Below, in pieces: positions 31,840 through 42,041 of a DNA stretch of 64,000 nucleotides. The DNA comes from Peronospora farinosa (lineage: Eukaryota; Oomycota; Peronosporomycetes; Peronosporales; Peronosporaceae). A program made the translations under genes and the position numbers. Position 1 is the first letter of the stretch. Every line of letters starts with the position of its first letter. The DNA lies in NCBI GenBank assembly GCA_947646735.1, contig CANTFK010000989.1, positions 211,075 through 275,074 on the forward strand, written 5' to 3'. The notes under the pieces are model-generated. The model searched no databases and was not told the origin of the DNA. It saw only the letters and a list, made by a program, of their open reading frames with translations.

Positions 31840-34340
31840 ATGGCGGTCAACAAGCCCCTGCCCGCAAAAGAGAGCGCGCTCTTTCGTTCCATCGTGGTAC
31901 GTAATACTCTTCTCATTACCCTCATCTTTTTCCCCTTTGTCCATTCTCTTTATCCATACTTCTTCCATCTCACACTTCCTTCTACAAACTTTACAATTTC
32001 TAATAACATATTTTTCCTCTGTTGTAAATGTTACAATAGAAAAATTACGAAATCAAGCAGTACAAAAAAGGACTAAAAGCGGCTGATTCGATATTGAAAA
32101 AGTATCCAGATCATGGAGAGACTTTGGCCATGAAGGGACTCACACTCAATTGTATGGGTCGCAAGGACGAAGCCTATGACTTTGTCAAGAATGGACTGCG
32201 TCATGACCTTCGTAGCCACGTTTGCTGGCACGTCTTTGGTCTACTTTATCGCTCGGATCTCAACTACAATGAAGCTATCAAGTGTTATCGTAACGCGATC
32301 AGGATTGATCCAGAGAATTTGCAGATCTTGAGAGATTTGTACCTGTTGCAAGTGCAGATGCGCGACCTCAAGGGCTTTGCAGAGACACGTCGCACAATGC
32401 TTACGCTAAAGCCAAATAATCGGAACAATTGGATTGGTTTTGCCATTGCTCATCACTTAGTGGGCAATTATCAAATGGCGATTGACATTATTGAAAAGTA
32501 TTTCAGCACTTTGGATGGTGAAACTGCTGCAAATTATGAAGACAGTGAGATTTACTTGTACCAAAACCAATTGCTGGAAGAAGCAGGTGACATTAAAATG
32601 GCACTGGCTAATTTAGAGCAGAACAAGAAGCATATCACGGACACACTAGCGTGGCGTCAGAAGAAAGGGCAGTTTTTGCTGCAGCTTGAACGCTACGATG
32701 AAGCGCGCGACGTGTTTAATGAACTACTTGAGATCAACTTTGACAATTATGAGTTTCATCGTGGATTGCAGTGCGCCATTCTGAAACAGAATGACATGTT
32801 TGTCTCGAAGCCTACTCAGCAAAAGAAAGCGCCACTGCCGTCTGAACTTATTGACTTTACGAAGGAGAAAAATGGCGAGGAGCTGGAAAAAGCTTTTGCG
32901 GATTTCTACGCGGAGAAAAAGACGACAGTCGGTGCGGAGTCGTTGATTTCGCTACGGTTCCCGATGGACTTCACACGCGGCGAGGAGTTTAAGAAGTACG
33001 CCGATGTGTACCTCAAGAGGCAGCTGAACAAGAAGGTGCCTTCTCTTGGGTCGGATCTGAAGCCGCTATACGCTGACAAGGATAAGGTGAAGGTACTGGA
33101 GGAGCTAATCATTGGTTATATGAAGACTCTGGAGGCCAAAAACCCGCTGGATATGGGCGATAACTCGATGGCAGCAAATATGACTGAAGAGGTCTTGCTG
33201 TGGACAAAGTACTTAGCGGCGCAGCACTATGACCGCTTAGGCGACTATACAAAAGCCATGGAGTACGTTGAGAAATGCATTGAGCAGAAGCCGACCCTGC
33301 TGGACTTTTTGCAACGCAAGGCTCGTATCTTGAAGCACATGGGCGACCTCAACAAGGCAGCTGACGTGATGGTTGAGGGACGTAAGTTTGATCTGGCAGA
33401 TCGTTACATTAACAACAAGGCCACAGAGTACCTGCTGCACGCTGATCGTGTGGAGGAGGCTGACGCCACTATTGCTCTATTTACGCGCCACGAGGGCGAC
33501 CCGCAGCAGAATTTGTTCGACATGCAATGCATGTGGTACGAGATCGAGTGCGGCAAGAGCCAACTGCGCCAGCAGAAGTATGGCCTCGCATTGAAGCGCT
33601 TTTTTGCCGTGGAAAAGCACTTCAATGACTTTGTGGAGGACCAGTTTGATTTCCACACGTACTGCATACGCAAGATGACGCTGCGTTCGTACATTCAGTT
33701 GCTGCGTCTCTGCGATACGATCTATGGCCACCCGTTCTTCGTGGAGGCTGCTAATGGCGCCATCGCTTGCTACAAGGCTTTGGCGGAGAAGAAGGAGTTG
33801 AAGGCACAGGAGGAAGCAAAAATTGCTTTGGCTAATGCTGGCATGTCTGCTGCCGATAAGAAGAAGGCGAAGCGCGCTCTTGCTAAGGCACGTAAGGCTG
33901 AGTTTAAGAAGAAAGAGGGGGAGGAACTCAATGCTAAACTGCACAAAGAGATCGAGGAGAAGGAGCGTGAGGCGAGCAAGAATGGAAAGGCCAAAGCAAA
34001 CCCTGGCCCGACGCGTTCCAAGGACGACGACCCGTTTGGTGAAAAGCTGGCGGAGAAACCTGCCCTGGAGGAAGCATGGCGCTTTGTAGCAATTCTCCAG
34101 CGCTACGCCGCAGATGACGTGAAGACGCACCTGGCTGCATTCGACATCGCTCTTCGCAAGAAGAAGTTCTTGCTGTGTTTGCAGGCTCTTCTGAAGGCGC
34201 AGGCGCTGGAAGATGTGTCAGCGAAAGCCAAGACAGAGCTGAGCCTTCGCCAGACTGTGTTCCTGGAGGAGGTAAAGCAGGTGACAAACCCCGTCTTGCT
34301 TAAGGTCATCAATGAGAAGAAGGCTGAGCTGAAGAACTAA
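31840..34340 (+). CDS. NAA15: NAA15, auxiliary subunit of N-terminal acetyltransferase A
   Basis: Exons 31840-31896 and 32040-34340 flank a 143-nt intron (GTACGT...CAATAG). The phase closes to 785 residues (human about 866). The splice restores the family start ALFRSIV-KNYEIKQYKKGLK. NAA15 is the ribosome-binding TPR scaffold that holds the catalytic subunit NAA10, and together they acetylate the N-termini of nascent proteins. Highly conserved blocks include HGETLAMKGLTLNCMGRKDE, SHVCWHVFGLLYRSD, EAIKCYRNAIRIDPENLQIL and NNRNNWIGFAIAHHLVGNY. TPR helices continue to about residue 580, then comes a Lys/Glu/Ala-rich helical stretch (about 600-670) as in orthologues. The C-terminus is shorter than in animals. 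A long antisense open frame at 33477-34130 is a shadow of this gene. Confidence 0.95.
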
Positions 34341-35439
34341 ATGGTGGCGAAGGGTAGTGTTCAAACTGTGGGCGTTGCGCTGTAGCGACTTTGGGCTCGG
34401 TTTGGATAGGAGCGGACGTCCACGCATAGTAAACGAGTAGAGACAGGATATGCAACGAACGACGCATACGCGTCCGTTGACAGTCAATAGAGCAGTATCC
34501 TGCGTGTTGCGCCTGCCAAAATGATAATCAATTGGTCGAGTCTGTCGAGCAAGTCCCATGATCACCGCTCATTCCGTCCCGTATATTAGCGTATAATGGA
34601 AGACTCTAAACTTTCGCAATCAGAAGATGTGGGACGATCGCACTTGAGACTACGTTGGCTAGCTTACATACTGTTGTTGGATACCGAGCCAACTGGCTTA
34701 CCGAAGTGGATTGCTCGATGGCTAGCAGCCTTCCGGTTTGTATCGGTGCAACCTACTGCTTCGAAGGTGCGTCCGAACCCTCATGTTGTAATAGTGTTCT
34801 TAGTCTTATCTTCATTGTCGACAGACCATTGATTCCTGAACACCTCTTCAAAGATTACAACACTCTAAATATTGAAGAGACGTTGATGTTAGGCGTGCGA
34901 TGGATGATCCTTACTACTTTTTTAGTTCTAATGTGTTAATGATCTGCGTGTACGTATAACAAAGCTTCAGCGGGATCAATCAAAAGCAAAACGACACATT
35001 GGAACTCGCTATGGCGGCTAGCACTTCGATCAAGTGGCTGGAACCTACCGAAGTCTTAGCTGCAAGTAGCAATGTGTAGCCAATTCGAGCAAGCGATTTG
35101 GTTGCAAAGCACATTCTCAAGTGTTGGTAGATAAGTAGACAAAACGATCTACTACTTGCTCGAACGGTGGATTTTGAATCGAGTCACGACTTTTGCAATC
35201 ACACAAAAGCGAAATGCCTACAGCGTCGTTGAGCTTGAAGTCCTAGACTGAAGTTACATGAACAAGAAGTGGATACCACTTTTTTCTACTGTCAAGCTAT
35301 TGATGAAAGGAAGAAGACACGTTTATTAAATTGTTGCGAATAGATTGATTAAGGTAGTACGAATTTCGAGTCGTTCGACGCTGTAACGTAACAATACGTA
35401 GTATTGCTTTGTCCGAAGGAACCACTTTGCTGAGTCAGT
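34341..35439. other. Intergenic, possibly decayed coding sequence
   Basis: About 1.1 kb between the converging NAA15 and membrane-protein genes. Two short overlapping plus frames (34596-34832, 34655-34939) and scattered protein-like pieces near 35160-35260 have no shared frame or motif. I cannot name a source. Confidence 0.35.
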
Positions 35440-36564
35440 TTAGCCGAGTAACGAGAGCAAGTTACACGTGGGCCCGACCTTCATATTGGTAAATGATCCT
35501 TTGGCGGACGGCACACTCATGTTCACATTGCTCAGAGCCTGAGTGAATTGATCGTGTGTAGTCACGTAAGGGTTGTCCCCCACAATGAAGAAGTGCGAGC
35601 TGCTTGTCAAACCCGAAACCAACATGCTGGAAATCGATACGGCCGTCGCATCCACTATTACGCTGAAGGATTGGTTGCTCACACCGCGCGGAATACCTAG
35701 ATCCGGTTTCTGTGACAACGCGTAGCCCAAGTACTGCTGTCCGCTGTAGAGACTCATGTTGAACTCACCGATTCCTTCCAGTCCCAAACGAGCTGAGTTG
35801 TTCAGTACCACGTTAATATTTAGTTCATACTCGGACTCACTGCAGGCCGTGAGCTCGATTTCTTCAATTGTGGGATTTGGGTCGCTGAAAGCGTTGAAGC
35901 CCTCAAATGTCAAGTCGCGCTCCAAGCTGAGGTCCGTGAAGGACATTCCCAACGCTCGAGCTTCAAGCGAAGCGATGGCCGTGAACTTAATCTCGGCTTC
36001 ATTTATGGCAGCGACCAACATCGCGTTAAACACGTTTTGGTCTGTAATGGGTATGTCAGCCTCGATGCTGATGTTATAGCTCTGTGATCCGGAAGTTATG
36101 TCTAGTCCGGGGAACGGCAGCATAACAAATTCGGCGCCATCATAGAGTAGCGATACAACGGTGGGATTTGTCGTGGCAGCGATGGCTACGTCATGTTGGA
36201 TGTTCAAGCTTACATTCACTGCCAGAGTCTTGCTGTCCGGAATGTTCAAAATATCCATGTAGTTTAATGCTATTTGGACGCTATTAGTATAGTGTCGGAC
36301 TATAGCAGGAAGAACGACGAACCACACAATAAAGAGAACAACAAGCAGCGCCAGCATCAAGAGTGTTATTATGGCGAGAACACGTTGTTTCTTGGTCATG
36401 TACCACCCAAAAAACTTCTTGGGTCGTTTGCCACCCGATCCCAGCAGCATTTCGTGACTTTCACTCTCCTTTATGTCGACTTGACGTCGCATGGATGAAT
36501 ATTCACGATACGCCGCCTGCGTACTGGGCGACGTCAATTCCGTAACTTTGTCCTCTTTCGACAT
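35440..36564 (-). CDS. Single-pass membrane protein with LEA2/DUF3712-like extracellular domain
   Basis: The start taken is ATG 36564 (MSKEDKVTEL...), giving 374 residues; an in-frame ATG 84 bases upstream would add a leader-like Trp/His/Asn segment. A basic cytosolic N-terminus (GGKRPKKFFGW) is followed by one strong membrane helix at about residues 62-88 (VLAIITLLMLALLVVLFIVW), so the C-terminal 280 residues should be outside. That part is beta-rich with repeated 'NIPDSKTLAVNVSLNI', 'SYNISIEADIPITD' and 'NINVVLNNSARLGLEGIG' patterns. It resembles the two LEA2-like repeats of fungal DUF3712 proteins and has several N-x-S/T sequons. Role unknown; a plasma-membrane or wall-facing protein is likely. 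No intron is needed. Confidence 0.7.
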   Translation of the reverse strand: MSKEDKVTELTSPSTQAAYREYSSMRRQVDIKESESHEMLLGSGGKRPKKFFGWYMTKKQRVLAIITLLMLALLVVLFIVWFVVLPAIVRHYTNSVQIALNYMDILNIPDSKTLAVNVSLNIQHDVAIAATTNPTVVSLLYDGAEFVMLPFPGLDITSGSQSYNISIEADIPITDQNVFNAMLVAAINEAEIKFTAIASLEARALGMSFTDLSLERDLTFEGFNAFSDPNPTIEEIELTACSESEYELNINVVLNNSARLGLEGIGEFNMSLYSGQQYLGYALSQKPDLGIPRGVSNQSFSVIVDATAVSISSMLVSGLTSSSHFFIVGDNPYVTTHDQFTQALSNVNMSVPSAKGSFTNMKVGPTCNLLSLLG

Positions 36565-37449
36565 TTTCTTGTTGATTGCGATGGCTTTGTTGGTGGCCTT
36601 GCAATTGTTGTAATGAAAGGATACCCTCGCGATCCACCACATCGACATGTTTGTTTCTGGCTAGTCTTACTGGACATTTAGGCAGTAATTCTAGCCAAAC
36701 GTATATCGCTAACAACAAAGCCAGTAGAAATGAGCCGTAGAGATAAACACAACGTCTGCGAAGTCTAGGACGTCGGCCGAGAAGTCGGATGCCACTCTGC
36801 TGACCATTTCTCCTAAAGCACAAGAGACGAACAAATTAGTCTGCCTTGCCAATATATTTTTTGTATGTATATCGTTCCCTCATTTTCTCCAGAAACAGCA
36901 TCAACTGACACCCTACCATTCAGAAAAGAGTCAATCGTTGAAACAGCGTGGAAAGTATCGGGTCATTCCGTGTGGTTGTTGTATTAGTAAGCTACGTTCA
37001 CTACGGCATTAGTCACCGATAGCCCATTAAAGCTCGTGCACTTTGGCCAATTTAAATGACCGCACGATCCCTTTGCCACCTCATTTTTTGTATTCTGGAA
37101 CGAAGAAGTACATTTAAAATTGTATATTCCTTGAAAGTTGCTGACCATACTGAAAGCTTCGAATGACGTCTCCCATCTATGTCTGTTAAAGGTGTTTGTG
37201 ATGAGGTTCGTGATGATGGTTAAGTCCACCAAGCCACAGTCAGCGCTAGTCAGCGAAGTCATCGACGTTGCTGCGTGGGATGTAGAGCGCTTGTACTCCG
37301 CAACAGTCTGGTGCGTCTGAACACGTAGTCGTATGAATTTCTAGGCCCTGCAGCAACCGAAAAGGGAATCAAGAACGGTCGCGCAGGTGTCGCCTTCATG
37401 GTGTAGATGAAACAATTACATTTGTTTGCAATAAGTATCTAGGGGCGTC
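36565..37449. other. Intergenic upstream of the membrane-protein gene
   Basis: It contains the promoter and leader of the minus-strand membrane-protein gene. Two minus frames, 36503-36823 (with a hydrophobic segment GSFLLALLLAIYVWLELL) and 36984-37262 (about 92 codons, several Cys), could be exons of another gene or remnants. I could not join them with convincing splice sites. Confidence 0.35.
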
Positions 37450-38460
37450 AAATCCGAACATAGACTGCAATGGCACCACGGTGCACAACGAATAAGAAGG
37501 TCAAGCCGGGAGCTGACATTCTTAGCGGATACTACCTATCATTGAAGACCGCACGCGTTTAGAATCACTGCAACTTCATCTTGTCGATCATGTAGACTCG
37601 GCACTAATATCGACATCTAGACTTTCAGCTGAGGTTTGTAAACTCCAAGAAAAAGACGTATAAGCACATGATGCAATTGTTTGAACCATTACCGAAGCTG
37701 TCGGTGAGATATTTTGCAAAGGCTACCGCGGGTGTGAACCACACGGGGGTCTTTTATACCAAGAACGTGGTCGAGACCTTTCACTGGTACAAACATGGTC
37801 GCCAAATTCGTCGTACTGGCTCGTGCTCTCGGTGTGCATTTTAGCGCGAGCGCAGTTCAACTAGAGCCTCTGATCCCGAAGAGCGAGCTTGACACTATTG
37901 CGTGGTCTAACGATCTAAAGATGGACAATATTGTCACCGGACTTGAGGCGTACGATGCGACTTTTCGAAAGAAATAGTACATACCTGCTGTGGCGGAGAG
38001 CAAACGTCCTCACTACGTTAAGTTGATCGACTTGACATAGTTCCCGTCAATGTAAGGCACAATCAAACCACTGCTCATTAGCGAGGACCACCCGACCTTC
38101 TACACTAAAGAAAATGAAATAGCCATCGTCTTCTCCGCAGTGCAATACACGAACCCACTTGTTCTCAGGATGTGGTATATAGCTGCTGCTGCTAGCGCTA
38201 GTGGCTTCCTCCGAGACTTCCTCACTTTTTTCAACTCGCGTAATAGCAAGAACACCTACGTCTAAATGGCAGGGGGTAAGAGTCAAGCTTCTCTTTACAA
38301 GTGGCACCTCAAACGGACCGATCCGCGTTACGGATGCGCTCAGTGTGAGCAGTTGTTGGATTACAATCTGCGTAGACGAATAAGCCGGTTTACCAAACCA
38401 ACAAGCAAGCAGCCAAGCAGCCCCGATGGTACTTTGAAAGTGAGTTGATGCGAAATGCAA
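37450..38460 (+). pseudogene. Passenger gene remnant, copy 0 (left edge of array)
   Basis: The last 540 bases match the passenger remnants of the array (DDIVTGLEAYDA-type, YIPAV.ESKRPHYVK, LVLRMWYIAAAASASGFLRDF, TLYKWHLKRTDPRYG-type blocks). The first 450 bases differ from the other units and include HTGVFYTKNVVETFHWYKHG. The frame is broken by stops (for example TAG at 37975-37977) and shifts. This copy either preserves a part that was lost elsewhere or marks where the duplicated segment began. Family not recognised. Confidence 0.55.
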
Positions 38461-38612
38461 CGTGTTGATTGTCGAAAAGCTTAAAGTGAACGCATATCGG
38501 CTAAGACTCCGTTCTCCATCACGATATCCATGAGCAGCTTCGGAGCGACTTGGGCATTTGTGAAAGCTGATGACATGTGATAGTTGATCCGGTTCGACGC
38601 GGATGTGGTCAG

Positions 38613-39257
38613 TTACGTCGAGGTGGTAGTTGCAGCAGTAAGGGCGACTGAGGGCGACATTGTCGAGCGAATGTACGTTGGTGCCATGGAGATAGCAAGA
38701 TTTGCTGGGGTGTCGGCAGGAGTGACAGCGGGAGCTTGAGAAAGAGTCGGAGTAGATAGTGGGGCAGTAGTTGGGGCCACTACCGATGCCTTCGTATTAG
38801 TTGCCGGGACTACTGCACGCAGAAGGTCCACAACGTGACCGGCTAAAGCCCCAGTGTCACCACTCTTTGCCGCCGATATGATACCCACAGCGCTAGAAAG
38901 CACGCTGGGTGTCGTCACGATGCGTGCCAAAATATCAAAAAGGTCTTGAGTACTCATGGTAATAGCTGAGCCCGTTTTTTGGGCGTTCGGCAGAATCTCT
39001 TTGATGATGTCTGCAAGTTGCACGTGGTCACTCAGCGAGATGACAATGTTGCTATCTGTCACAAGGATAGTGTTGTTCTTGGCATTCAACTTGTTGCTGA
39101 TGACACCGACTGGAACGGACAGCGAGGAGCTACCTTTTCCGCGCTTGGTGGGGTTCACGTCAGTAGCTTTCATGTCGTTCACCATTTGGTGATCGGCTGC
39201 CACGAATGACACCAAACATACCAGAGTGATAGCGATCGCAGCAATTGAAGTCTTCAT
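38613..39257 (-). CDS. Secreted protein of the 214-residue array family, copy 1
   Basis: Intact 214-residue frame. Residues 1-21 are a classic signal peptide (Lys2, hydrophobic core IAAIAITLVCLVSFVA, cleavage likely before Asp22), so the product should enter the secretory pathway. The mature part has no cysteine. Residues about 48-150 look helical with a Ser/Asn/Ala-rich pattern (VGVISNKLNAKNNTILVT, MSTQDLFDILARIV, SAVGIISAAKSGDTGALAGHV), with one N-glycosylation sequon at Asn61. Residues about 151-214 are a Pro/Thr/Ser/Ala tail fit for O-glycosylation. No RXLR, dEER or crinkler motif is present. I know no named family; extracellular or wall-associated roles are inference. Copy-specific residues: Lys30, Thr37, Arg39, Ser190. 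Confidence 0.9.
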   Translation of the reverse strand: MKTSIAAIAITLVCLVSFVAADHQMVNDMKATDVNPTKRGKGSSSLSVPVGVISNKLNAKNNTILVTDSNIVISLSDHVQLADIIKEILPNAQKTGSAITMSTQDLFDILARIVTTPSVLSSAVGIISAAKSGDTGALAGHVVDLLRAVVPATNTKASVVAPTTAPLSTPTLSQAPAVTPADTPANLAISMAPTYIRSTMSPSVALTAATTTST

Positions 39258-39323
39258 CGGGTAGCTTGGGTGTTGAAGCTAAGGTCGACTTGAGTACTTG
39301 GAGTCCAGTAGAACAATGACAGA

Positions 39324-39331
39324 GGAATGAA
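39324..39331 (-). promoter_or_regulatory. Putative oomycete initiator (Inr) of copy 1
   Basis: Minus-strand TTCATTCC, 67-74 bases upstream of the copy-1 ATG, fits the oomycete initiator core YTCANTYY remembered from Phytophthora promoters. A second CATTG block follows within ten bases. The same sequence at the same offset is kept in all nine complete gene copies (for example around 41618 and 43908). No TATA box is obvious in the right orientation. Confidence 0.4.
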
Positions 39332-39608
39332 AACCCGCGGTAAAGCTGGGTTAAAGCTGCTGCATACGAAAGACCGATCTCGCGGAAATGACAAAGAAAC
39401 ACCGTGTAGAAATCTCCAGACCTACGACGATAATCTTACTTGAAACTTTCAATTTGAGTTTGAATACACACGCTGGGCTGAACGACGTAGATGTAGGAAG
39501 TAGTGCGACTAGTACCGAGTCTACATGATCGACATTATAAAGGTGTGGCAATCCTATCGGAAGCAGACATCGGTGATAGACGATATTCACTGAGAACGTC
39601 AGCACACG

Positions 39609-39751
39609 TATCATATTAGTCTTATCATACTAGCACTTCTTTGGGCCATTTGCTCGCCATTGTGGTCGGATTCAAGACTAATATGATACGACTAGTCTTG
39701 AATCTGCCAGCCGACCCCAATGACGAGCCAAATGGTCCAAGAAGTGCTAGT
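39609..39751. repeat. Foldback (inverted-repeat) element, unit 1
   Basis: Nested inverted repeats. Outer arms of about 41 bases, 39629-39669 and 39711-39751, pair with few mismatches (ACTAGCACTTCTT with AAGAAGTGCTAGT at the ends). Inside, GATTCAAGACTA (39669-39680) pairs perfectly with TAGTCTTGAATC (39693-39704). TATCATATTAGTCTT (39609-39623) can also pair with AAGACTAATATGATA (39674-39688). It lies about 350 bases upstream of the gene start and 5' of the next passenger. It looks like a small MITE or a cruciform-forming element. Confidence 0.85.
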
Positions 39752-39759
39752 TGATTCTT

Positions 39760-40753
39760 TTTCCTTCAAATAACGACACCTTGTCCCTCTCCGCTGCGAA
39801 AGTTTGTCAGTTGGATCGCACACGCAGATGGCAAGCACAGCGTTGAAAAGCTCGGTAGTACGTCTGATGTACTTGTTTCACCTACTTCATCTCGTGAGAG
39901 CGTCACCACCACTCACACCAAGCGTGGTCGTACGTTCTTCATGTTCACGTCGACAATCGGCGCAGGGATGCCTCGCGTTGAAACAATCGTCAACATCTTG
40001 TGGGTGACCGAGTGCTTCGGATCGAGACGTCGCTGAGTGGATCAATGACTAAGGTGATGCAAGGAAAAGACTTTCTGAAACTGTTGGAACGGTACTTAGC
40101 AAGGGCTACTGCGAACGTGATCCACGGGGATCTTTTTCGCCACAGACATGGTCGAGGACTTCACTGACACAGATATGGTCGTCGTTAAAATCGTCGTATT
40201 CTGAGAGGTGGACGATCTTGTCACCGGACTTGAGGCGAACGATGCGACTTTTCGGGAGAAATTCTACATACCTGCTGTGGTGGAGAGCAAACGTCCTCAC
40301 TACGTTAAGTCGATCGACTTGACCAAGTTCCTGTCAATGTAAGCCACAATCAAACCACTGCTCATTAGCGAGGACCACCCGACCTTCTACAATAAAGACA
40401 TGAAATAGCCATCGACTTCTCCTCAGTGCAATACACGAACCCACTTGTTCTCAGGATGTGGTATATAGCTGCTGCTGCTAGCGCTAGTGGTTTCCTCCGA
40501 GACTTCCTCACTCTTCCTCCTTTGTCAACTCGCGTAATAGCAAGAACATCTACGTCTAAATGGAGGGGGTAAGAGTCAAGCCTCTCTTTACAAGTGGCAC
40601 CTCAAACGGACCGATCCGCGTTACGGATGCGCTCAGTGTGAGCATTTGTTAGATTACAATCTGCGTAGACGAATAAACCAGCTTACCAAACAAACAAGCA
40701 AGCAGCCTCGATGGCACTTTGAAAGTGAGTTGATGCGAAATGCAACGTGTTGA
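39760..40753 (+). pseudogene. Passenger gene remnant, copy 1
   Basis: The plus strand carries protein-like blocks in changing frames: SLSAAKVCQLDR, a SVTTTHTKRGRTFFMFTST-type stretch, TSLSGSMTKVMQGKDFLKLL, DIFATDMVEDFTDTDMV-like, YIPAVVESKRPHYVKSIDL, VQYTNPLVLRMWYIAAAA, ending in a frame with HLKRTDPRYGCAQCE and MRNATC. Stops and frameshifts separate all of them, so no full product can be made. The blocks are preserved in every unit because the whole unit was duplicated. I do not recognise the source protein. Confidence 0.6.
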
Positions 40754-40902
40754 TTGTCGAAAAGTTTAGAGTGAACGCAACGCATATCGGCTAAGACTCC
40801 GTTCTCCATCACGATATCCATGAGCAGCTTCGGATCGACTTGGGCATTTTTGAAAGCTGATGACATGTGATAGTTGATCCGGTTCGACGCGGATGTGGTC
40901 AT

Positions 40903-41547
40903 TTACGTCGAGGTGGTAGTTGCAGCAGTAAGGGCGACTGGGGGCGACATTGTCGAGCGTATGTACGTTGGTGCCATGGCGATAGCAAGATTTGCTGGGG
41001 TGTCGGCAGGAGTGACAGCGGGAGCTTGAGAAAGAGTCGGAGTAGATAGTGGGGCAGTAGTTGGGGCCACTACCGATGCCTTCGTATTAGTTGCCGGGAC
41101 TACTGCACGCAGAAGGTCCACAACGTGACCGGCTAAAGCCCCAGTGTCACCACTCTTTGCCGCCGAAATGATACCCACAGCGCTAGAAAGCACGCTGGGT
41201 GTCGTCACGATGCGTGCCAAAATATCAAAAAGGTCTTGAGTACTCATGGTAATAGCTGAGCCCGTTTTCCGGGCGTTCGGCAGAATCTTTTTGATGATGT
41301 CTGCAAGTTGCACGTGGTCACTCAGCGAGATGACAATGTTGCTATTGGTCACAAGGATAGTGTTGTTCTTGGCATTCAACTTGTTGCTGATGACACCGAC
41401 TGGAACGGACATCGAGAAGCTACCTTTTCCGGGTTTGGCGGGGTTCACGTCAGTAGCTGTCATGTCGTTCACCATTTGGTGATCGGCTGCCACGAACGAC
41501 ACCAAACATACCAGAGTGATAGCGATCGCAGCAATTGAAGTCTTCAT
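40903..41547 (-). CDS. Secreted 214-residue family protein, copy 2
   Basis: Intact. It differs from copy 1 at Thr30, Ala37, Pro39, Phe44, Met46, Asn68, Lys87, Arg93, Ala190 and Pro203; several of these are shared with copy 3, making a local subtype. Immediately after the TAA the same frame is open again starting with ATG (40902), reading MTTSASNRINYHMSSAF for 82 codons. This is discussed as a possible lost C-terminal part. Signal peptide and tail are as in copy 1. Confidence 0.9.
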   Translation of the reverse strand: MKTSIAAIAITLVCLVSFVAADHQMVNDMTATDVNPAKPGKGSFSMSVPVGVISNKLNAKNNTILVTNSNIVISLSDHVQLADIIKKILPNARKTGSAITMSTQDLFDILARIVTTPSVLSSAVGIISAAKSGDTGALAGHVVDLLRAVVPATNTKASVVAPTTAPLSTPTLSQAPAVTPADTPANLAIAMAPTYIRSTMSPPVALTAATTTST

Positions 41548-41898
41548 CGGGCAGCTTGGGTGTTGAAGATAAGGTCGACTTGAGTACTTGGAGTCCAGTA
41601 GAACAATGACAGAGGAATGAAAACCCGCGGTAAAGCTGGGTTAAAGCTGCTGCATACGAAAGACCGATCTCGCGGAAATGACAAAGAAACACCGTGTAGA
41701 AATCTCCAGACCTACGACGATAATCTTACTTGAAACTTTCAATTTGAGTTTGAACACGAACGCTGGGCTGAACGACATAGATGTAGGAAGTAGTGCGACT
41801 AGTTCCGAGTCTACATGATCGACATTATAAAGGTGTGGCAATCCTATCGGAAGCAGACATCGGTGATAGACGATATTCACTGAGAACGTCAGCACACG

Positions 41899-42041
41899 TA
41901 TCATATTAGTCTTATCATACTAGCACTTCTTTGGGCCATTTGCTCGTCATTGTGGTCGGATTCAAGACTAATATGATACGACTAGTCTTGAATCTATCAG
42001 CCGACCCCAATGACGAGCCAAATGGTCCAAGAAGTGCTAGT
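41899..42041. repeat. Foldback element, unit 2
   Basis: Same nested inverted repeats as in unit 1. The loop carries ATCTATCAG instead of ATCTGCCAG, a difference shared with unit 3 only. Confidence 0.85.

Noticed and set aside
33477..34130. Minus-strand open frame of 217 codons
   Set aside because: It lies wholly antisense to the conserved TPR scaffold NAA15 and has Leu/Arg-rich content typical of an antisense shadow.
38956..39209. Recurrent 76- and 78-codon plus frames inside each array gene
   Set aside because: Antisense shadows of the 214-residue gene; no independent signal.
39160..39402. Recurrent 80-codon minus frame starting upstream of each array gene, as a possible uORF or second gene
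   Set aside because: Its ATG lies upstream of the putative initiator and it overlaps the secreted-protein start in another frame. It is conserved only because the unit is.
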